Shown one piece after another: positions 47,098 through 57,924 of a stretch of DNA of 64,000 nucleotides. The DNA is taken from assembly GCA_030340625.1 (NCBI GenBank), contig JAOPHQ010002847.1:255001-319000 (forward strand), in the 5' to 3' direction. A program made the position numbers and the translations under genes. Within the stretch, counting starts at the first letter, position 1. Each line of letters starts with the position of its first letter. Source of the stretch: Merluccius polli (taxonomy: Eukaryota; Chordata; Actinopteri; Gadiformes; Merlucciidae). The notes below the pieces were generated by a model, which had not been told where the DNA came from, did not search any database, and saw nothing but the letters and a program-made list of their open reading frames with translations.

Positions 47098-47632
47098 TGC
47101 ATGTGTGTGCATGTGCGAATCTCAACATTCACAATGATGAATGGAGAAAATAGTTCAGGTGGAAGGCCTCCCACAAGGTCACAGATATCCCCGCTCCAAC
47201 ACCGCACTGACCACAGCCAAAGTGAACTGTTTCACAAATTCTCATTCTGTTCTGGGGTCCCCCCAGTCCCCAAGGAAAGGCCTGATTCAGCAACACAAAC
47301 TATATAGATGAGATAAGAACAATAGATTGACAAGAACAGACTCTAGAAATACAGAGGCATTTTAAAACCAATATAACCTGTGCAAGGTTGCACGCCTTGG
47401 CTGACTCTGAGAATGCTCAACCTTGGTGGTATAGGCTGGTCCTACTGATTCCCCACGGAGATGCAGTCCACGCATGAGAGAGCATACATATTTGTTAAGT
47501 ATGGGCCACAATAGTTGTACAATAGAGTGTAAAAGACTAAACGGTGTGTGTGTGTGTGTGACCGTAGTTAAAGGGGAAAACACTTTCACTTTATAATACT
47601 TCTGGGGTACTACACCTACCCCAGTAAACCCC

Positions 47633-47634
<2 letters not shown>

Positions 47635-47667
<33 letters not shown>

Positions 47668-47695
47668 CAATCTACATAACCTTTTTAAACTAAAC

Positions 47696-47729
<34 letters not shown>

Positions 47730-48240
47730 TTTAACAATATGATGCATTGCTGGACAGAGCAGAAGGGGTCTTGTTGTGAAGCAGCTACAGAATAGGTTTT
47801 TATGAGATACAGAGCACTCACAAGATATAACTATACAGAATACTCAAACTTAAAGAAGGACTATATGAAACAAATCCCTTGAAGGGCTTTTGGATGTTGC
47901 TGTCAAATATTTAAAAAAAAACAAAAAAAGGAAGACTGAAGGATATAATTGCTACCAAAAAAATGAATATATAACTAAAGGATGAGGGCAAAGTAATTTG
48001 CTTTTAGTAAGAGAAAAAAGCCAATAGTTATCAAAGCCTAGTTCCGGGCACTCACACATCATTTCAAATGCTACCATTACTCTCGAACATATCGTTAAGA
48101 GATAAGGATTCACACACTGACTGAGGAAAGAAACTAGTAACTAGTAATGCAAATCAGAACTGAGAGAAGTAGAAGGTGTGTGTGCGTGTGTGTGCGTGTG
48201 CGCGTGTGCGCGCGCGTGTGTGCGTGTGTGTGTGTGTAAA
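47635..48240. repeat. Microsatellite cluster: (CA)n, (ATT)n, (GT)n with GC steps
   Basis: CA at 47635-47664, ATT at 47697-47728, and TG/CG alternation at 48176-48237 (GCGCGCGTGTG), the last having strong Z-DNA-type alternation. Unannotated AT-rich sequence lies between. Confidence 0.85.
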
Positions 48241-48854
48241 TGACAGCGCCAATAATGTGGTCGGCCTGTGAGCAGACTAATCTGCCGTGACAAGATTTGG
48301 CCCGGCGCGCTACTTAGGCTTGCGTTCACAATTCCAATTACTCTGTGTTTGAAACTCAATAGTTTGGCATTTGATCTGAGAGTCAAACACCTACTCAGCG
48401 CCAAGATTGGGTAACATGAAAAGCTTGCAAACAGAACTAACATGTGGTAGGGTTTATCGAGGCACTCTCCTGCAGAGGAGTGCCACTTTGCTAGCCGGCG
48501 GCTAGCAAATACATGCATTTCAATACTTTATAGTTTGCAGCATCTGTAGTATTGACATTGTTTGTGGGTGGATTAAACCCATTTTGTGAAGGATTTAGAT
48601 GCATTAGCATAGCATACAGAGATTCTGCTCTTGACCCATTGTAGAGTCAATCAACCACATTTCCCTCATATGACTTTAAATTAATCACCGGTGAAGGTGA
48701 GCAACAAGTGGTAATGATGATTATGATGATAAGACAATTGTACAGAGGAACAGCATTCAGAAAGACTTTGTTAAACTGCATATTGTATAAAATTATAAGT
48801 AATATATTATGAATAATAATAGGCTGTATCCTAATAGAAGCCTACACACACATA

Positions 48855-48857
<3 letters not shown>

Positions 48858-48905
<48 letters not shown>
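48858..48905. repeat. (AT)n microsatellite
   Basis: About 48 bases of AT dinucleotides. A C15-like run follows at 49140-49154. Confidence 0.9.
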
Positions 48906-48907
<2 letters not shown>

Positions 48908-50268
48908 CTGTAAGTCTGTAAAATATCATTTTGTTTGGCTTTGCTTGTCGTTCTTGCATTAGCCTTGCATTTTATTTACTTCTACTGCATATGCAGCATC
49001 TTAGTAAAGATGTTAAGACTTGTTTTCATTCATTTACTTCTTGCTGATTCAGTTTTGCCTCCTCTTTAACATATGCTATAGCAGATGATGTAAGCGCATG
49101 ATGCAATTAACTAACCTTATAATGCTCTCACAATTCTGCCCCCCCCCCCCCCCCTATTTATAAATGAACAGAAAAAACAGCCAATGAAAGTGGCATCAAC
49201 AATGTCATGAAGATAGATTCATCATCATCATCAACAACAACAACAACAGCAGCAGCAGAAACTGTTTTCTCAATTATTCAAATATCCAACGTTGTCTTCC
49301 TGTTGTTTCCATAGTGACATATTTTAAACTAATTTCACAGCATGTTGAGCAGCGAGGTGAGGGGAGGCTGGCGGAGACATCTTCCTTGGGACTCCATACT
49401 TCCAGACTGGTAGCCATGGATTTCATTAATCATTAGCAGCCCGCAGGCATGTGACCCACACCCAACATGCTCAGTGTGAAGACTGTGTTAGAGAAGCCAG
49501 TCGGCTGGGGCCCTTCCAGCAACCTTCCCTGATTATTGCACAAATATAGCCCTGCCTTGAGGAACACACCGGGGTTATTGGGTTTTCAGGTTAGCCCGGC
49601 TCCCATCACCGCACTGAGCATCGTGCTGGGCAACCTCACAGTTTAGATTATGGAGAGGAAAACAAAGCCCCACACACTGGATCAGTGCAGTCTGTTGATA
49701 TGATTATGTGTGTCTTTATTAGTGTCCTCATTCCAATAGATGGATGGATTGATGGATGGTACTTCAGATAGGTATTTCAGGCATTTCCATTCTTAGTTGA
49801 TATGGCAGAGCATGTCGAGATAAAGTACACCATGTAAATAATATAAAAAAAAGAGAAGCAAATAAGGCGCATGACGCGCAGAAAATAATAGAAATTAAAA
49901 CAGTCTATTTGAGACCATTGTGAAGAAGAGAAAACCACATCATAAGCTGTGAGCGAACAAGAGCACTCGTCTGTCAGAGCAAGCGACTCAAGTGATGGAT
50001 TATGGGTAATCTGGAAACAGATTCAAAAAATACAAATAAAAGAAAAGAAAGGGGATCCAAGAATGTATCAAATCTCACCAGGACGACACGCGCCATCATC
50101 TCACTACTTCCACTGAGACAGGTGCCATTATCACCAGACGGCTAACGTTACATCACCGCTGTGATAACTCTGTTGAGCTGGAGAGCTCTATATACACGTC
50201 GTCTGCCTGTTCAACACCGATATCCTTACTGCTCTATCATCCTCCGCTTTACTGTGTGTGTGTGTGTG

Positions 50269-50310
<42 letters not shown>

Positions 50311-51036
50311 ATCCATCTGCAAGCACATGCAGCGCTTGCAGATGCATAGTATACGCACAGACATGCACACACACACGCACACACGCACACAAACACACAC
50401 ACATATTGAACGCTCATAGCAAACTATAAAGGGATTTCTATTACAACGTTTATTGCATAGCTTTGGCCGAGACTGTGTCAAGCGTCAGCCGTGGATTTGG
50501 CAGGATTTGAGATTGAGCGTGTGCAGATTGCCATATCTGATTTCAAACACAGATGGCATTGAAAAGAATCACCTTGACATTACAGTGTTTGCTGCCCGGT
50601 TTGTACTGCAAAACACCCTCAAACAAATCATGCATGCACAGAAAGAAACATTTTCATTGATTCACATTTACATGTAAGGTTTATTTTTCACCATCGTATT
50701 AAATAATCCCGCCGGTGACTTGTTTTGCTTTGGCATAAGTAATGCAATCATTCAACACATTGTATGAATCCTCTGCAAAACCTAGAGCAATCTGGCAGCT
50801 TTAGTAACCAGCTGTCCAGCTGTGCTGAGCAAATACCTCAGAGAGCATGAGTCAACATGATAAAGCAGCACCAGGGCTTCTCCATCCCAATTCACAAACT
50901 CTTTAGTGGAGTGTTTATTTGACTGATTTACACCGGCCCAACCTCAAACAGAAGGTGCAAGAGAAGCATGTGCTTCAAAGAACTTCATCTTGAACTTGGA
51001 CATTAAAGTGTAAGTGAAACCTTGTTTCAGCTCCAA
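48906..51036. other. Intergenic, no gene recognised
   Basis: Apart from the GT/CA pair and poly-C run, no coding signal with recognisable similarity was found. Confidence 0.5.
50253..50403. repeat. (GT)n and (CA)n pair
   Basis: GT tract at 50253-50308 and interrupted CA tract at about 50364-50403, in inverted relation around a ~55-base spacer, so the strands could pair as a hairpin. Confidence 0.85.
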
Positions 51037-51117
51037 CTGGAACAATGATATTTACAAAACAACTAATGTTCACCACCACGGTGAACATTAGTTGTTTTTT
51101 AAATATCATTGTTCCAG
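51037..51117. repeat. Near-perfect palindrome, 38-bp arms
   Basis: CTGGAACAATGATATTTACA...CTAATGTTCACC at the left is mirrored by GGTGAACATTAG...AATATCATTGTTCCAG at the right around a 5-base centre. Confidence 0.9.
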
Positions 51118-51439
51118 TGATATTTAAGATGGCTCATGCCAACTTTGCTATATATTTTTAAGCTGGTACACGTATGTATTGTGCCACACGCCACTGCGTT
51201 ATACTGTAAGTGTCCAAGTAGCTTAACCCACTCGGACGCAGCCATGACCAACATCAACTGCTGCCCAGATGGAGATCCACACACACCCTTTCGGAGTTTG
51301 TGTACCTTTGTTGTGACACCGCAGCGCCTCCAAAAAGGCACTTTGAGAGAACGGGACCTGAGTTCGGAGCAGTGGAGAACGTTCATCAGCTGGTTGGTGG
51401 AGACTGGCACAAGCATAGGATTTTACACCTGTTTTTTCT

Positions 51440-51793
51440 CGGGATGCACAATACATTTTGGATCCGATAAATAATCGGCCGATAATGGGAAATTGTAGTA
51501 TTATGTACTATTATGTATTACAATAATGAAATTATAGCCCATAAATAGAGCCGATAATTCAAAGCCAATATTGCTTCCATTAGCTTAACCAGCGCTTTTG
51601 TCACACACATGACATCCAACTTCTGCACCTGAGTAGAGCAATGCGGTGTGGGCGTAGTAGATGAGGGAGCAAAACAGTAAACATGTCATCGGCATTTTCA
51701 CAGTTGCAGCAGACGACTATCAGTCATGAGAATCAGGTAGTTATTGGTTATTGTATCGGTTGAAAAAAAAAAAATCATTATTGTGCATCCCTA
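51440..51793. mobile_element. 354-bp hAT-like MITE
   Basis: Ends GGGATGCACAAT and ATTGTGCATCCC form a perfect 12-bp inverted repeat. The flanking octamers TTTTTTCT and GTTTTTCT match at 7 of 8 positions. The interior has ATAATCGGCCGATAATGG and AGCCGATAATTC motifs. Confidence 0.82.
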
Positions 51794-51801
51794 GTTTTTC
51801 T

Positions 51802-52407
51802 AAATAAGAGGATTATTTGAGTGACAACATGGCATAGACTACTGTTGTAGATCATGTTCAAGATCATAGTTCAACACATAGTAACACGTTTAAAGCACTT
51901 CAAGTAATGTTGGTCAATGTTGGTGAATCAATAATGGGAATAGATTGAATAAATGCTTTTAAAAACATCTTTGTCTGAACACTGCTCAAAATAACCTGTC
52001 TGCATAAGATACTAGCTGTGGTGACCAAGGCACTCTGAGCATAGAGCAGAAGTATAATTAGGCCTATCTATAATTATTATAGCGCTATATTGTGTTAAAA
52101 CATAAAAACATGAATTAAATAAATTGACATTTCTGAAATTAAAAGCTATGACATTTATCTGTCAACCCAGAGACTCAGACATTGATCCTTAAACATCACC
52201 AAATAATACAGTCCAGGATCCCCTAGACTACCAGTGATGATGATTATACAGATGATTATACAAGTCCCTGCATTCCTGTGGTCTGCCTGCTGGCTGTCAT
52301 CACCGTCTATACAGTGACTTGTAGAGCTGCTCTCATCTCCTCACACTGTGATGGCAAAGGAGCTCTCACCTCCTGTCAGACTATCAGAGGTACAGGAAAT
52401 ACCGTCT

Positions 52408-52443
<36 letters not shown>

Positions 52444-52574
52444 TCGATCTCTGGTAGCCTAGAGTCGGCCTCTTTGGATCTATTCAGGCTACATCTGGAT
52501 TGTGCACTTCATATTGACCACCCAACCCCTTCAACATCACAGGTTTCTTAGTAAAGGATTTCCTGATATTGCGC

Positions 52575-52613
<39 letters not shown>

Positions 52614-53264
52614 GGATACCTCAACTGTTGTTGATAACTGTTGAGTATCGCATCCTTTTTGGAGAGTGCTCCCTTTGGGAGTCTTGAAATGGCATTAGAG
52701 CCCTATCCACTTATTTAAAGGCAGTTTGAGAGCGTATTTAATTGTTAAACAAAGATTAACTGTCCTCATGATAGAGGGAAGAAAAGTTCCAATATGAAGC
52801 AATTACAGTGAAATGGCTTTGAAGTACTTCACACTCGGGGGGGAGGGGGGGGTTAAATGAACCCCCAAAAACATTCATTTTGTTGGTCTTTTGTTCACCG
52901 TGGCTCTAAAGCATGTCGTTTCATCGTGCGTATGCTGTTGGCTTGTGCTGGTGTATCGGGTCGGGTGTGGCGGGGGGGGGGGGGGGGGGGGGGGGGGACT
53001 GCAAAGGACCTGACACCAAAATCTGGGGATGAGCTGATGGTTTCCAGAGAGAGAGCGACAGATAGAATTAAGAGAGATGTCAATACATGCTAGTTAAGAT
53101 TTAAGAGCTGTTATTTGAGAGTCATTTGTTAGAAATGCCATAGCCGTCACTCAGCTATTAGTGAGTGAAATGCTCTGTGAAATATCTGCTCTGGTTGAAT
53201 GCACGCCTGCCTTTGAGGAGATATTTTAGGCTTTAGACTGCTGCCGACTCATTTCTGACCATCT
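51802..53264. other. Intergenic, no gene recognised
   Basis: Holds (GACA)n at 52411-52442, (ATC)n at 52574-52612 and a poly-G run of about 27 bases at 52971-52997. No supported gene. Confidence 0.55.
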
Positions 53265-53455
53265 CTTCCCTGATTGGTTCGGGGAATCCATCTTGCCTGT
53301 CAATCACAGGTGTGTGAATGCAACACTTCTCGATGGCAGAGGAATGTAAGGAGGGAGGGAGCAGAGAGGGAGGGGATTTTTTGGTTGGTTATTTTCAAAA
53401 TCTTGCCCTCTTTCTGCTCTCTCTCTCTTTAAAACTGAAATCTTACCGACAGCAG
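53265..53455. repeat. Dispersed repeat with AATCTTACCGACAGCAGCTTTA end
   Basis: Contains CCCTGATTGGTTCGGGGAAT and CAATCACAGGTGTGTGAATG, shared in reverse with 14314-14389. Its end is the reverse complement of the terminus at 15005. Two separate matches to the 14-15 kb region support one dispersed family. Confidence 0.65.
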
Positions 53456-54499
53456 CTTTAATATCTATCTTTCTTTAGACTGATGAAAGTCTGCATCTCT
53501 CTCATGATCTCAAAGCCCTTTTCAACAGTAGTCATGTATGTGTGGCTGTTTAATTAAACACATACGCATCTATACATAATTGTTGTTAAATCTTCTCATG
53601 CTTGTAGGCAGTAGTATTCGAGGACTCCAGCTATTAAATACCAAACACCACAGTGTTGCTTTGAAAAAGAAATGGTAAAACAATGGACACTAAAATATAG
53701 ATGCTGATTATAATGCTATGATGCTAATGTGTTTGTGTACCACTTTGTCATTTTATTTTCTCAACCAGCACCTTCAGATCCACTTTATTCTGATTTCTTC
53801 CCCTTCTGATCTCTTCATCTTCTGCCGCCCACAGAACCGCCCCCCTTACTATAGCTTCCATCTTTAATAATGATGATGTTTCAATACTCGGTATAAAATC
53901 TTGTGTATCCGGTCCCCAGTACTGTGCCCAATCAAAAAACAAATAGTAGTAAGTTGTGAGTTTCTCACCAAGCAATATTAGCAAAGTTGAACTTGCATTT
54001 TGCTTGTTATGTGTAAAAATGGTGCGAGTGCAGGAATCCAGTGACATGTGTTTTCCTCAGTCTGTCTCTACAAATAGCTGCAAAGTTTTAGAATATGTCA
54101 GTCTAGGTTTCATTAGTGGCGTCTCGGCTCCCTGCAGCCCAACCTTGTGTGTGCATTAAACAGCACAGTTCTGGTACAAAGTGGGTACTCGTGTTGGCTA
54201 AGATGTTAGGCGCTTTGAAGAAACGCAGAGCGTGGCCCACATTGAGGCCTATTTTTGAGTAAGGAGAGGTTGTCAACAGACACATCTAACTGTAGGGGGG
54301 GCTGCTGTGGTGGGTTTCCATGCTATTCTTCCTCAGAAAATACAGCTATGCTGCTTATTATTAACTGTTCGGTAGACTCCCCCTCTTTTTATTTTTTTAT
54401 TTTTATAATCATACATTTAGGAAGATTGACACCAACCAACCATAATCATCTCTGGACTTTTTTTCAGTGTCACGGCAGAAACTGCAGTGGTTAGTAATA

Positions 54500-55075
54500 A
54501 CTCTTACCTACTGTAAACTAGTCCCTTACTGACGGGTATCTATGTCTCCAACCTACTGTTGACTAGTCTCCATACCCTACACTAACTACTCTCCTACCAA
54601 ATGTTATCGAATTCTTATGTGATCTTAAGTCTTCGACCTTACACCTCTTAACTAGTCTCCTTCCTACTCTTAACTAGTCTCCTACCTCCTCTTAACTAGT
54701 CACCTACCTACCGTTAACTAGTATCCTACCTACTCCTAACTAGTCTATTTTCTACTCTTAACTATTCTCCTACCTACTATTATCTAGTCTCCTACCTCTG
54801 AACAAGTCTCCTACCTACTCTGAACTAGTCTCCTACCTACTCTGAACTAGTCTCCTACCTACTCTGAACAAGCCTCCTACCTACTCTGAACAAGTCTCCT
54901 ACCTACTCTGAACTAGTCTCCTACCTACTCTGAACTAGTCTCCTACCTACTCTGAACAAGTCTCCTACCTACTCTGAACAAGCCTCCTACCTACTCTGAA
55001 CTAGTCTCCTACCTACTCTGAACTAGCCTCCTACCTACTCTGAACAAGCCTCCTACTCTGAAGAAGTCTCCTACC
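54500..55075. repeat. 22-bp minisatellite, roughly 25 units
   Basis: Unit CTAGTCTCCTACCTACTCTGAA (variants ACAAG for ACTAG). The left end is degenerate with TTAACTAGTCTCC forms, the right half is highly uniform, which suggests recent expansion from right to middle. Confidence 0.92.
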
Positions 55076-55174
55076 TTATGCTTTTCTGAGAATGTTTATT
55101 TGGTTGTGTGTCAGAATCAATAGTTTGTGTTGAAACTACACCACACTATCTTAAATGTGAATATCAACCTGTGT

Positions 55175-55180
<6 letters not shown>

Positions 55181-55227
<47 letters not shown>
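55181..55227. repeat. (CA)n microsatellite
   Basis: About 23 CA units. A shorter (GT)n is at 55493-55514. Confidence 0.95.
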
Positions 55228-55228
<1 letters not shown>

Positions 55229-56295
55229 CTAAACATAATTTCATTCCACTCGCTTTCCTCCAGCACCACTCTCCTCCTGTAGTGAGGGACCTTTCGCGAT
55301 AAACTCCAAAACATTACAGACATTCACAAAGCGGGGGAAGGACGCCATCCATTTACATCAGTATGAGTTTCTGTCTTCCATTAGTACCATCCTTCAGCAT
55401 CACCTCAACACCATCAGGGGATTCCAGGAATATGAGATGCAACTACCGCCTGCCTCCAAGCTAATAACATGAGAGACAGAAGACCGACATGTGTGTGTGT
55501 GTGTGTGTGTGTGTAGACTAGAGCTTTATCAATGTGTTTGTCTGTGTGTGTGCATGAGAGAAAAGGAGGATAATGTGGAAATACGTTATGAAGACTAACA
55601 GTATACACCATCCATGAGAACTAGATAATAGAAGAGGGTGCTCTGGATCCATTACAAAAAGCAATATTTTTGTTTCCTCTGTTCAATTAAAGGTTCTTGT
55701 GTTATGGCCCCAATAAAGCCTTGTTCATAAGGCCGCAACAACATATTAAAACTTACAAAAAGAAGGTTTGAAAACAAATGTATTAAACAAAAAAGTCGCT
55801 GCGGAGTACTTGTATTTAACGTTAACTGTCGTAAATACCACTCGCCAGAGCCGTCTCTATATACGGCTCTACGTCTCTGCACTCACAGCCTGAGCCCCTC
55901 CCCCCTGTATACCGGTACATGTTAAGTAGGATGGAAGCGTCGGACATCCAACAGGCATAAGATGTCTACTGACCAGGTAATGTTTTAGGTGAATGCCTGC
56001 TAGCATCTTCCACTGAGGCTGCTTCTTATGTCGCTGATGTATGAGACGTCGCGTGACGTCGCGCCGTAAAGCAATTTTGTGATTCTCGCGAGACTTGTCG
56101 GGGGAGCCGTCTTCAGACTTGCATTGCTGGTTCTGCCAACGGCGACCCTCCCCAGCGCTGCTACTGGGATGATTCGCTATACTACGAGTTTGTTTACCAT
56201 CGAAATGACTTTGAAGCTGTTATATTAAGGTACAAAAGTTGCATAGTGTGCCTTTATTTGGGGTAGCATCAATTGCATTGAAAGTCACAATGTTC

Positions 56296-56297
<2 letters not shown>
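55228..56297. other. Intergenic, no gene recognised
   Basis: Contains a GC- and CpG-richer part (about 55840-56180) with GACGTCGCG motifs, but no ORF or splice-supported exon. Confidence 0.45.
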
Positions 56298-56341
<44 letters not shown>

Positions 56342-57475
56342 GGAAGTCCCCATCCATCCATCCATCCATCTTCTGCCGCTTATCTGGGGTCGGGTCACGG
56401 GGGCAGCAGGGCAGCCTAAGCAGGGAAGCCCAGACTTCGCTTTCCCCAGCTACTTCGTCCAGCTCTTCCTGGGGGATCCCGAGGCGTTCCCAGGCCAGCC
56501 GAGAGACATAGTCTCTCCAGCGTGTCCTGGGTCTTCCCCGGGGTCTCCTATAGTGGGACGTGCCCTGAACACCTCACCAGGGAGGTGTCCGGGAGGCATC
56601 CTAACTAGATGCCCGAGCCACCTCATCTGGCTCCTCTCAATGTGGAGGAGTAGCGGGTCTACTCCAAGCTCCTCCCGGATGACCGAGCTTCTCACCCTAT
56701 CTCTAAGGGAGAGCCCAGCCACCCTGCGGAGGAAGCTCATTTCGGCCGCTTGTACCCGCGATCTTGACCATACACAGTGTTGACGATGCACTGCTTCCCC
56801 CTCCTGAGACGCCGGATGGTGGTCCAGAACCTCTTCGAAGCCGGGTTTTTGCCTCAGTAACCGCTACAGCGAAGAGAGTCCAACCCCTCTCGAGAAGACT
56901 GGTTCCAGAGCCCTTGCTATGCGTCGAGGTGAGGCCGACTATATCTAGCCGGAACTTCTCAACCTCGCGCACCAGCTCAGGCTCCTTCCCCACCAGAGAG
57001 GTGATGTTCCACGTCCCTAGAGCTAGCTTCTGCAGCCGAGGATCGGACCGCCAAGGTCCCCGCCTTCGGCCGCCGCCCAGCTCGCACTGCACCCGACCCC
57101 TTTGGCCCCTCCTGCTGGTGGTGAGCCGGCGGGAAGGGGGTCCCACGTCATCGCTTCGGGCTGTGCCCGGCCGGGCCCCATGGGTATAGGCCTGGCCACC
57201 AGGCGCTCGCCCCCGAGCCCCACCCCCAGGCCTGGCTCCAGGGGGGGGGCCTGGTGACCCACGTCCGAGTGAGGGACACGCAAGACCATTTATTTGTATC
57301 ATCATAAGGGGTCTTCTGAGCTACCCTTTGTCTGGCCCCTCCCCCCGGACCTGTTTGCCATGGGTGACCCTACCAGGGGCATAAAAGCCCCCGACAACGG
57401 AGCTCCTGGGGGTCATTGGGACACGCAAACCCCTCCACCACGGTAAGGTAGTAGCTCAGGGAGGGGCGGAAGTCC
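56298..57475 (-). mobile_element. Internally deleted LINE (RTE/Rex3-like), minus strand
   Basis: Read on the minus strand, a GC-rich 5' leader is followed by the endonuclease start LGTWNITSLVGKEPELVREV...LDIVGLTSTHSKGSGTSLLERGWTLF. A short linker remnant (AVTEAKTR) comes next, then directly the RT C-terminal region EMSFLRRVAGLSLRDRVRSS...SQMRWLGHLVRMPPG. The central endonuclease and the catalytic RT are missing and the parts lie in different frames. The 3' end has GATAAGCGGCAGAAGATGGA and a GATG/GAT tail (56298-56341 on the plus strand). GATG tails fit RTE/Rex3 elements (recalled). Non-functional. Confidence 0.82.
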
Positions 57476-57670
57476 CCTTACTTTCCAATATAGTTAATAG
57501 ACCACATAAACCACTTCCACTGTATACAGTATGTCATCTAATTTGTAATGCAGATTCATGTCATATGAATAATATGAATGGAAAATGTTTTGAATGGAAA
57601 ACAACAACAATATTTGTGCAATTAAAATGCATATGAGGCATGTTAACCTCCCCTCATGCGTTGGTGCTAA

Positions 57671-57916
57671 CAGAGCTGGACTGGGATGAAAAATCGTGCC
57701 TGGCATTTTGGCTCAGATCGGCCCACCACAATCCATCACACTGGGGTTTAAAGAAGTGATTTGGCCAGCCCAGTGTCAATTTTAAAAAAAAGTGTGGATC
57801 TACCTGTTTTATGGGTCGGTCAGACAAAAAAACCAAAAAAAACAACACAGTTGTGTCAGCCCAAAAGGCACGTCGGCCCTCCGGGAACGTGCCCAGTCTG
57901 CCAGATGGCCAGTTCT
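57671..57916. mobile_element. Short hAT-like non-autonomous element
   Basis: Left end CAGAGCTGGACTGGGATGA, right end CCAGTTCT, with flanks GGTGCTAA and GGTGCTAG (7 of 8 match). The interior has TCGGCCCACCACAATC and CCCAGTCTGCCAGATGGCC. Ends are only partly inverted, so the call is moderate. Confidence 0.5.
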
Positions 57917-57924
57917 GGTGCTAG

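Noticed and set aside
53748..54047. 99-codon minus-strand ORF
   Set aside because: No recognisable motif, no nearby splice-supported partner exon and no repeat family match; left uncalled.
56450..57305. A possible host gene in the GC-rich minus-strand ORFs
   Set aside because: The motifs are those of LINE endonuclease and RT ends, so it is a decayed retrotransposon rather than a host gene.
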